A DNA stretch of 64,000 nucleotides from Herbaspirillum sp. SJZ106. GTDB taxonomy: Bacteria > Pseudomonadota > Gammaproteobacteria > Burkholderiales > Burkholderiaceae_D. The stretch spans positions 62,001-126,000 of the forward strand of contig NZ_VFNI01000005.1 in NCBI RefSeq assembly GCF_006715495.1, given 5' to 3'. A program made the position numbers and the translations under genes. The notes below the pieces were generated by a model. The model worked only from the letters and a program-made list of their open reading frames with translations, did no database searches and was not told the origin of the DNA. This document shows, piece by piece, positions 58,401 to 64,000 of the stretch (positions are counted from its first letter, which is position 1; every line of letters begins with the position of its first letter).

Positions 58401-61399
58401 CCTACGAAAACGACCAGAGCACGCAAGACCTCGGCAAGCTGTGCTCGGGCAAGAGCGATGCGCACGGCATGTTCCTGTGCGATACCGAATTGTCGGAGCC
58501 GGGCAATGTGGATCTGATCGCCTTGGCCAAGGATGCGCGCGGCAATGCCGCCGCAGCGTATTCGTCGGTGTGGGTGACCGGCCGTGGCGAACTGTGGTTC
58601 GAGGGCGAGAACCAGGACCGCATCGACATCCTGCCGGAGAAGAAGAGCTACCAGCCGGGCGACACCGCCAGGTTCCAGGTGCGCATGCCGTTCCGCTACG
58701 CCACCGCGCTGGTGGCGGTGGAGCGCGAAGGCGTGATCGATACCCAGGTAGTGCAATTGTCGGGGCAGGACCCGAGCATCGCCGTGCCGGTCAAGGCCGG
58801 GTATGGGCCCAACGTTTATGTGTCGGTGCTGGCCGTGCGCGGGCGCATGCGCGAAGTGCCGTGGTATTCCTTCTTCCTGTGGGGCTGGAAGGAGCCGATC
58901 AACTGGTGGCATGAGTTCCGCGAATACCAGGCGCCGGGCCCCATCGTCGATCTCTCCAAGCCGGCCTGGAAGTTCGGCGTTGCCGAGATCAACGTCGGCG
59001 AGGCCGGGCACCAGCTGCAAGTGACGGTGAGCGCCGACAAGCCGGCCTATCCGATCCGGGCCACGGCCAAGGTCACGGTGCAGGTCAAACTGCCCGACGG
59101 CCAGCCGGCGGCCGGCGCCGAATTCGCGCTGGCGGCGGTGGACGAGGCTTTGCTCGAACTGCAGCCCAACACCAGTTGGGATGTGTTGCATGCGATGCTG
59201 CAGCGGCGCAGCTATGGGGTGGAAACCGCGACCGCGCAGATGCAGGTGGTCGGCAAGCGCCACTACGGCAAGAAGGCCACCCCGGCCGGTGGCGGCGGCG
59301 GCCGCGCGCTCACGCGCGAACTGTTCGACACGCTGCTGCTGTGGAAGCCCAATGTGACGCTGGACGCGCAAGGCCGCGCCCAGCTCGAGGTGCCGTTGAA
59401 CGATGCGCTGACGTCGTTTCGCATCGTCGCCGTGGCCGAAAGCGGCGCCAACTACTTCGGCACCGGCAGTGTCAATATCCGCTCGACCCAGGATGTGCAG
59501 GTGATCTCGGGCTTGCCGCCGCTGGTGCGTGAAGGCGACAGCTTCAGCGGCATGGTCACGGTGCGCAACACCACCACGCATGACATGAAGATCAAGCTGA
59601 CCGCGCGCGCCCAGGGCAACCTGCCGGCTGTCGCGCTGAGCCTGCCGGAGCGTGACGTGGCGGTGGCCGCCGGCCAGTCGGCCGAGGTGGCGTGGCCGGT
59701 GCAGGTGCCGGAAGGCATTGCGCAACTGTCCTGGGAAATCGGCGCGCAGGAACAGGGCGGGCAAGGGGCCCGGGACGCCATGAAGTTCAGCCAGCGCGTA
59801 TTGCCGGCGGTGCCGGTCACGGTGCAGCAAGCCACGCTGTTCCAGCTCGACAAGAGCGCGACCATCAGCGTCGCCCAGCCTGCGGGCAGCCTGCCGGGGC
59901 GCGGCGGTTTGACGGCAACGCTCAGGCCCAGCCTGGCCGGCGGCGCCGAGGGATTGACGCGCTACTTCACCGACTATCCATTCTCTTGCCTGGAGCAGAA
60001 AACCTCCAAAGCCATCGGCCTGCGCGACGAGGCAGGTTGGCAGAAGATCGCCGCCGACCTGCCGACCTATCTCGATGGCGACGGTCTGGCGTATTACTTC
60101 CCGCCGTCCGACAGCGGCGCGCGGCGCGGCAGCGATACCCTGACCGCCTACCTGCTGGCAGCCACCAGCGAGGCCGGCTATGCGATCCCGCAGCAAAGTC
60201 GCGACAAGATGCTGGAGGGATTGGCCAACTTCGTCGAAGGGCGCGTCACACGCGATTTCTGGTCGCCGCAAAAAGACCTGGACGTGCGCAAGCTGGCCGC
60301 GCTGGAGGCGCTGTCGCGCTACAACCGCGTGCAGCCCGCCATGCTCGGCTCGCTGCAGATCAATCCCAACCAGTGGCCGACTTCCGGCCTGCTGGACTGG
60401 ATCGCGCTGTTGCAGCGCGTGCCGGCCATCCCCGAGCGCCAGAAGAAGCTCGATGAGGCCGAGCAGATCCTGCGCGCGCGCCTGAACTTCCAGGGCACGC
60501 GCATGGGCTTCTCCAACGAGGAGGGCGATTACTGGTGGTGGCTGATGAGCGGCGGCGATGCCAACGCCAACCGTCTGATCCTGCTGACGCTGAACAATCC
60601 GGCCTGGCGCGACGACATGCCGCGCCTGGTGGCCGGTGCGATCGGACGCCAGCAGCGCGGCCATTGGAATACCACCACCGCCAACGTCTGGGGCAGCCTG
60701 GCGCTGGAGAAATTCGCGCGTAAGTTCGAGGGCGAGCCGGTCAGCGGCAGCACGCGTGCCACGCTGGAGCAGGGCGGTGCCACGGTCGCTGCCCAGGTCC
60801 TGGCATGGGGCGGAGCCGCTGCCGGCGGCAAGCTGCAATTGCCCTGGCCCAAGGCCGATGCCGCGGGCGGCACGGTACGCTTCACGCAGGAAGGCAGCGG
60901 CAAGCCATGGGTGACGCTGCAAAGCCTGGCCGCGGCGCCGCTGGCGCAGCCGTTCTCCAGCGGCTACCGGATCACGCGCAAGGTGGAAGCGGTGGAGCAG
61001 AAGCAGGCCGGCAGCTATACCCGCGGCGACGTGCTGCGCGTGACGCTGGAGATCGATGCCCAGGCCGACATGACCTGGGTCGTGGTCACCGACCCGGTGC
61101 CGGGCGGCGCGACCTTGCTGGGTTCCGGCCTGGGCCGCGATTCGGCCATCGCCCAGGGCGAGCAGAACCAGCCGAAGGAGCGCGGCCTGGGTTGGCTGGC
61201 GTATGAGGAGCGCAGCTTCGAAGGCTATCGCGCCTACTACGAATCGATGCCCAAGGGGCGTACCAGTATCAGCTACACGGTGCGCCTGAACAACGCTGGG
61301 GAGTTCAATTTGCCGCCAACGCGGGTCGAGGCGATGTATGCGCCGGAAATGTTCGGCGAAATCCCGAACCGCAAGGTCGTGGTCAAGGCCGCGCAATAA
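55463..61399 (+). CDS. bacterial alpha-2-macroglobulin family protein with thioester
   Basis: This 1978-residue secreted protein resembles the COG2373 bacterial macroglobulins (YfhM type), which trap proteases in the periplasm. The N-terminus has a signal-like segment (FGASLLAIGVLAGMALSPSSAAAAG, about 35-60) with no lipobox cysteine, unlike the membrane-anchored E. coli protein. The thioester motif CLEQ is intact (Cys1509, Gln1512, in YPFSCLEQKTSKAIGL). A bait-like and MG domains lie before it, and a helical TED-like region and C-terminal receptor-like domain (SYTVRLNNAGEFNLPPTRVEAMYAPE) after it. GGAG supports the start. It is followed 10 bases later by pbpC. Confidence 0.92.
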   Translation: MKQTEACMAAAWNARTKQMLQTRVVIRKMLNRFSAFGASLLAIGVLAGMALSPSSAAAAGASVTSFSPQGEVSRIRQVRARFSEAMVKFGDPKAGSPFDVDCPVAGTSRWADDKNWIFDFERDLPPGTSCSFNLRTGTRSVAGNPLGGKGRFQFSTSGPAVTRVQPYAGARIAEDQAFILFQNGAATAASVRDHLYCEAEGVNERIPTKPLAESDRQALLKEFARNIDPASVTTVQCQQRLPNDAHVQLVWDRGIAAANAPANAPAIVTAQPQVFKFQVRSEFTASFSCQRENANAACSPILPVTLSFSSPVPRKLAAQIVMNATTGKIKPDLNPNDQGETIHDLSFKPPFPEKSEFTITLPAGFQDEDGRTLGNAGSFPLKSALADFPPLAKFPAAPFGIIELNADPALPVTLRRVEAGLQVRGADGKAMPGKVADLKVDGDKGVIAWLARLNKYHEKWGDPKKVDSRSISLLQKEPGVKLLDLPPLKEAKDGVWPFEVVGIPLKGPGFYVVELESHKLGASLLGKPQPMYVRTSALVTNLAVHVKLGRANGAVWVTRLDNAKPVADADVRVSNCEGTQLWQGRTDANGVAIMPALEDACASRPYSEANAGSINGLFVSARKTDEKGRADMAFALSSWNDGIEPWRFNLPTETAKVATTRATTIFDRTLFRAGETVSMKHVIRSETMQGFATLRKEDLPTRARIVHQGSGQEFQFPLAWRGQKSAETVFALPRQAKLGIYEVVLDDGKVSASANGQDTNDNQAGGERGWDGGRRSYYTGSFRVEEFRLPLMQGRITPPKGAQVAIKELPLDLQLNYINGGGAAGQNVSVSSLVRSRSVSIGGYDGFSFEPPRADDSSNADDQKIVADKLPVTLDKNGAGRAVIARLPASPRPQELVTEMTYSDPNGEVQTISNVTPLWPSAVVVGLRAGNWISVKKKLTLTAVTLDTAGRPQAGVPVEIRAIARKTNSHRKRMVGGFYAYENDQSTQDLGKLCSGKSDAHGMFLCDTELSEPGNVDLIALAKDARGNAAAAYSSVWVTGRGELWFEGENQDRIDILPEKKSYQPGDTARFQVRMPFRYATALVAVEREGVIDTQVVQLSGQDPSIAVPVKAGYGPNVYVSVLAVRGRMREVPWYSFFLWGWKEPINWWHEFREYQAPGPIVDLSKPAWKFGVAEINVGEAGHQLQVTVSADKPAYPIRATAKVTVQVKLPDGQPAAGAEFALAAVDEALLELQPNTSWDVLHAMLQRRSYGVETATAQMQVVGKRHYGKKATPAGGGGGRALTRELFDTLLLWKPNVTLDAQGRAQLEVPLNDALTSFRIVAVAESGANYFGTGSVNIRSTQDVQVISGLPPLVREGDSFSGMVTVRNTTTHDMKIKLTARAQGNLPAVALSLPERDVAVAAGQSAEVAWPVQVPEGIAQLSWEIGAQEQGGQGARDAMKFSQRVLPAVPVTVQQATLFQLDKSATISVAQPAGSLPGRGGLTATLRPSLAGGAEGLTRYFTDYPFSCLEQKTSKAIGLRDEAGWQKIAADLPTYLDGDGLAYYFPPSDSGARRGSDTLTAYLLAATSEAGYAIPQQSRDKMLEGLANFVEGRVTRDFWSPQKDLDVRKLAALEALSRYNRVQPAMLGSLQINPNQWPTSGLLDWIALLQRVPAIPERQKKLDEAEQILRARLNFQGTRMGFSNEEGDYWWWLMSGGDANANRLILLTLNNPAWRDDMPRLVAGAIGRQQRGHWNTTTANVWGSLALEKFARKFEGEPVSGSTRATLEQGGATVAAQVLAWGGAAAGGKLQLPWPKADAAGGTVRFTQEGSGKPWVTLQSLAAAPLAQPFSSGYRITRKVEAVEQKQAGSYTRGDVLRVTLEIDAQADMTWVVVTDPVPGGATLLGSGLGRDSAIAQGEQNQPKERGLGWLAYEERSFEGYRAYYESMPKGRTSISYTVRLNNAGEFNLPPTRVEAMYAPEMFGEIPNRKVVVKAAQ

Positions 61400-61409
61400 G
61401 GGAGCAGGC

Positions 61410-63662
61410 ATGTCGATCCGATGCGCAATGGGACGCAAGCTTGCAAGATTGCTGCTGCTGGCAGCCTTGCTGGCGCCCGCGGCCGCGCATGCCGTGCCCG
61501 GCTTTGCCGACGTCAAACGGGATTTCATGCCGTCCGAAGCCAGCCTCTACGACCGCCACGGCGAGCTGTTGCAGCAGCAGCGCGTCAACATGGACGAGCG
61601 CAAGCTGGCCTGGGTCGGGCTGGAAGACGTATCGCCGGCGCTGCGCAATGCGCTGATCGCCTCGGAAGACCGGCGCTTCTACCAGCACAGCGGCATCGAC
61701 TGGAACGCGGTGGCCGCATCCGCCTGGGGCAACCTGTGGCACACGCGCACGCGCGGCGCGTCCACCATCACCATGCAGCTGGCCGGATTGATCGATGCCG
61801 ACCTGCGCCGCAAATCTTCCCCGCGTTCGGTCACGCAAAAGATCTCGCAAGCGTTTGTGGCGCAGGCGCTGGAACGCTCATGGCGCAAGGACCAGATCCT
61901 GGAGGCCTACCTCAACATGGTGGCGTTCCGCGGCGAATTGGTCGGCGTGCATGCGCTGTCGCGCGTGATGTTCGGCAAGCATCCGAGCGGCCTCAATCAG
62001 AGCGAGGCGGCCATTGCGGTGGCGCTGATCCGCGCGCCCAACGCGACGCCGCGGCGCGTATTCGAACGCGCCTGCGCGATCCTGAAGGAAGAGCGCGCGT
62101 CGGAGCAATGCAACGGGCTGGACGGCGCCACCGAACTGGCGCTGGCGCGCGCCCATGCCCGCCGCGATTTGCCGGGCGCCAGCGATGCGCCGCAACTGGC
62201 GCCCCATCTGGCGCGCAAGCTGCTCACGCAACCTGGCCAGCGCCTGCGCTCGACGCTGGACGCCGACTTGCAGCGCTTCGCCTCGCAAGCCTTGCGCCGG
62301 CAATTGGCCGGCCTGGTCGAGCGCAACATCGAAGACGGCGCGGTGATCGTCATCGACAACGCCAGCGGCGAGGTGCTGGCCTGGGTCGGCTCCAGCGGCA
62401 GCGCGCTGTCGGCGGCGGCCAATGTCGACGGCGTGGTGTCGCAGCGCCAGGCCGGCTCGACGCTCAAGCCGTTCCTGTATGAACTGGCGATCGAAAAGAA
62501 ATGGATGACCGTCGCCTCGTTGCTGGACGACTCGCCGGTCAACCTCGCCACCTCGGCCGGGCTCTACATTCCGCAGAACTACGACAAGCAATTCAAGGGA
62601 CTGGTCAGCCTGCGCACCGCGCTGGGATCGTCGCTCAACATCCCGGCCGTGCGCACGCTGGTGACGGTGACGCCGGAACGTTTCTTCCAGCGGTTGCAGG
62701 CGCTGGGTTTCAACCTGCGCGAAAGCGGGGACTATTACGGTTACAGCCTGGCGCTGGGCAGCGCCGACGTGACGCTGGCCAACCTCGCCAATGCCTATCG
62801 GGCGCTGGCCAACCAGGGGCGGTATTCGCCATTGCGTACCCGCCTTGATGAAGGCCGCGCGCCAGCCCGCTTTACCCGGGTCATGGATGCCGATGCCTCG
62901 TTCATCATTGGCGACATCCTGGCCGACCGCAGCGCCCGCGCGCGCACCTTCGGATTGGAGAATGCGCTGTCCACGCGCATCTGGAGCGCGGTCAAGACCG
63001 GGACCTCGAAGGACATGCGCGACAACTGGTGCGTCGGTTACTCGGCGCGCTATACGGTCGGGGTGTGGGTCGGCAACGCCTCGGGCGCGCCGATGTGGGA
63101 CGTGTCCGGCGTGACCGGCGCCGCGCCAGTGTGGCAGGAGGTGATGCAATACCTGCACACGCGCCGGCCGGAGGCGGCGCCGGCCAAGCCCGCCAACGTG
63201 GTGGCGCGCACCATTCGCTACGAGGACGACATCGAGGCGGCGCGCACCGAATACTTCTTGCCGGGCACCGCGCAATCCGACATTCGCATCGCCCGCGCGC
63301 GCGAGATCCGTCCCGCCATCACTTACCCCACCAGCGGCATGCTGGCGGCGCTCGATCCCGACATCCCGCCGGCACGCCAGCGCATCCGCTTCCGCGCGCA
63401 AGGCGCGCCGCTTGGCAGCCGTTGGGTGCTGGATGGCAAAGTGATTCCCGAAGCCATCCTGCGTTCCGGTCGCGTGCATGTGCGGCAGATTGCTGCCAAT
63501 GCTTCTGCGGACACGGATCAGGAACTGGCGTATGACTGGATGCCATGGCCCGGCAAGCATGTGCTCGTGCTGCAGGACAAGTCGGGGACGGAGCTGGATA
63601 GCATCCGCTTTGAAGTGCGCGGCGCGGTGGAGCGGCCGCAGGAAAAAACGAAGAAGAAATAA
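61410..63662 (+). CDS. pbpC: penicillin-binding protein 1C
   Basis: PBP1C is a bifunctional peptidoglycan synthase. The 750 residues have an N-terminal membrane/signal segment (LARLLLLAALLAPAAAHA), a glycosyltransferase domain (EDRRFYQHSGIDW with catalytic Glu, RGASTITMQLA, ILEAYLNMV), and a transpeptidase domain with the catalytic serine in GSTLKPF, SSLN and KTGTS boxes. A C-terminal PBP1C domain (from about 640) follows. GGGAG precedes the ATG. Pairing with an alpha-2-macroglobulin gene is the known yfhM-pbpC arrangement, thought to defend and repair the wall after protease or host attack. Confidence 0.96.
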   Translation: MSIRCAMGRKLARLLLLAALLAPAAAHAVPGFADVKRDFMPSEASLYDRHGELLQQQRVNMDERKLAWVGLEDVSPALRNALIASEDRRFYQHSGIDWNAVAASAWGNLWHTRTRGASTITMQLAGLIDADLRRKSSPRSVTQKISQAFVAQALERSWRKDQILEAYLNMVAFRGELVGVHALSRVMFGKHPSGLNQSEAAIAVALIRAPNATPRRVFERACAILKEERASEQCNGLDGATELALARAHARRDLPGASDAPQLAPHLARKLLTQPGQRLRSTLDADLQRFASQALRRQLAGLVERNIEDGAVIVIDNASGEVLAWVGSSGSALSAAANVDGVVSQRQAGSTLKPFLYELAIEKKWMTVASLLDDSPVNLATSAGLYIPQNYDKQFKGLVSLRTALGSSLNIPAVRTLVTVTPERFFQRLQALGFNLRESGDYYGYSLALGSADVTLANLANAYRALANQGRYSPLRTRLDEGRAPARFTRVMDADASFIIGDILADRSARARTFGLENALSTRIWSAVKTGTSKDMRDNWCVGYSARYTVGVWVGNASGAPMWDVSGVTGAAPVWQEVMQYLHTRRPEAAPAKPANVVARTIRYEDDIEAARTEYFLPGTAQSDIRIARAREIRPAITYPTSGMLAALDPDIPPARQRIRFRAQGAPLGSRWVLDGKVIPEAILRSGRVHVRQIAANASADTDQELAYDWMPWPGKHVLVLQDKSGTELDSIRFEVRGAVERPQEKTKKK

Positions 63663-63677
63663 CGCACCCCAAAACGC

Positions 63678-63711
63678 AAAAGGCCGATTGATTTTCATCA
63701 ATCGACCTTTT
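63678..63711 (-). terminator. terminator between pbpC and tRNA-Leu (both directions)
   Basis: A 15-bp stem with a 4-base loop has one C-A mismatch on the plus strand. The same pair becomes G-U in the minus-strand RNA, so it fits best as the tRNA-Leu terminator. Confidence 0.75.
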
Positions 63712-63717
63712 ATGTTT

Positions 63718-63802
63718 TGGTGCCCACGGAGGGACTCGAACCCCCACACCTCGCGGCACATGGACCTGAACCATGCGCGTCTACCAATTCCGCCACGTGG
63801 GC
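63718..63802 (-). tRNA. tRNA-Leu (anticodon CAG)
   Basis: Read on the minus strand, this 85-base gene has the acceptor stem GCCCACG/CGTGGGC, the class II D-arm GGCGGAATTGGTAGACGC, the anticodon stem-loop CATGG-TTCAGGT-CCATG (CAG anticodon), a long variable arm, the T-loop GGTTCGAGTCC and an encoded CCA end. The long variable arm confirms leucine. Confidence 0.96.
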
Positions 63803-63846
63803 TTATCAGACACGGCGATAAAGCTGCTGTGCTTGAAAGAGGCTGC

Positions 63847-63875
63847 ATATTAAGGGTAATTGGGCGAGGGGTCAA
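63847..63875 (-). promoter_or_regulatory. sigma-70 promoter of tRNA-Leu
   Basis: On the minus strand, TTGACC (63875-63870) and TAATAT (63852-63847) are separated by exactly 17 bases. Transcription would start near 63840, about 38 bases before the mature tRNA. Confidence 0.8.
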
Positions 63876-63962
63876 CAGGGGAATTGAATTTTTTACGGAT
63901 TTTTTGGAGCCGCCCCAAACGGCATGCGTATCCGGCCTTTTCAATCGCGCCGGCGGCAAAAA

Positions 63963-63990
63963 GAAACGGCGGCATAAGGGCCTAATGCCG
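63963..63990 (-). terminator. possible terminator of a minus-strand gene beyond the window
   Basis: CGGCAT/ATGCCG with a 9-base loop, followed on the minus strand by CCGTTTCTTTTT, looks like the end of a transcript entering from the right. No coding sequence is visible between it and the tRNA promoter. Confidence 0.35.
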
Positions 63991-64000
63991 TTCAGTTAAG

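Noticed and set aside
57203-61528. 1441-codon open frame on the minus strand, antisense to the alpha-2-macroglobulin gene
   Set aside because: It is a shadow of strong GC bias at third positions. The composition (Arg, His, Gly, Ala, Gln) and lack of domains show it is not a protein, and the sense frame has clear motifs.

Overview
The window is about 64 kb of high-GC chromosomal DNA from a betaproteobacterium. Gene content and order (ndk-rlmN-rodZ-ispG-hisS-yfgM-bamB-der-hfq-hflX-hflK-hflC-hisZ-purA; nlpD-rpoS; sdhCDAB-gltA-odhABL) fit Burkholderiales, most likely an Oxalobacteraceae member (Herbaspirillum/Collimonas/Janthinobacterium relatives). That placement is inferred from protein flavour and synteny, not from a search. 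No IS element, prophage, CRISPR array or obvious foreign island was seen; nearly all of the window is core genome.

Region by region: (1) 1-5400 is the end of a motility/chemotaxis operon: motA (3' part), motB, a CheZ-like protein, cheY, cheA, cheW, closed by a strong terminator. (2) 5415-6662 is a convergent DUF2863-type gene. (3) 6855-26291 is a TCA-cycle supercluster. On the minus strand lie mdh, a CitE-like lyase, a secreted MliC-like protein and acnA. On the plus strand lie a GntR/HutC regulator, sdhCDAB, sdhE, gltA, odhA, odhB, lpdA and zapE. A perfect 20-bp palindrome lies between the regulator and mdh. (4) 26288-31631 holds a secreted coiled-coil protein, a YdcH-like small protein, a DinG-family helicase, surE and pcm. 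(5) 31895-35613 holds nlpD, rpoS and rlmD, followed by a convergent Bax-inhibitor-1 family membrane protein. (6) 36607-52533 is the long housekeeping run from ndk to purA, including hfq and the HflX/HflK/HflC group. pilW/pilF, often found between rlmN and rodZ in betaproteobacteria, is missing. (7) 52589-55387 holds a phosphoribosyltransferase, a PRISE-like SDR reductase and a divergent LysR regulator. (8) 55463-63662 is a two-gene operon for a 1978-residue alpha-2-macroglobulin with a CLEQ thioester motif and penicillin-binding protein 1C, followed by a minus-strand tRNA-Leu(CAG) with a clear sigma-70 promoter.

The genes cover central carbon oxidation (aconitase, malate, succinate and 2-oxoglutarate dehydrogenases, citrate synthase), envelope biogenesis and defence (BamB, NlpD, RodZ, PBP1C, A2M), RNA-level and stress regulation (Hfq, RpoS, HflX, HflKC), and flagellar control. 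The most notable non-coding signals are the GntR-type operator, a 38-bp inverted repeat in front of odhA, a terminator inside odhA-odhB-lpdA, a structured rpoS leader and a small dispersed intergenic repeat family. I did not find a clear new multi-gene system. The strongest leads are the regulatory DNA and the odd accessory proteins embedded in core operons.
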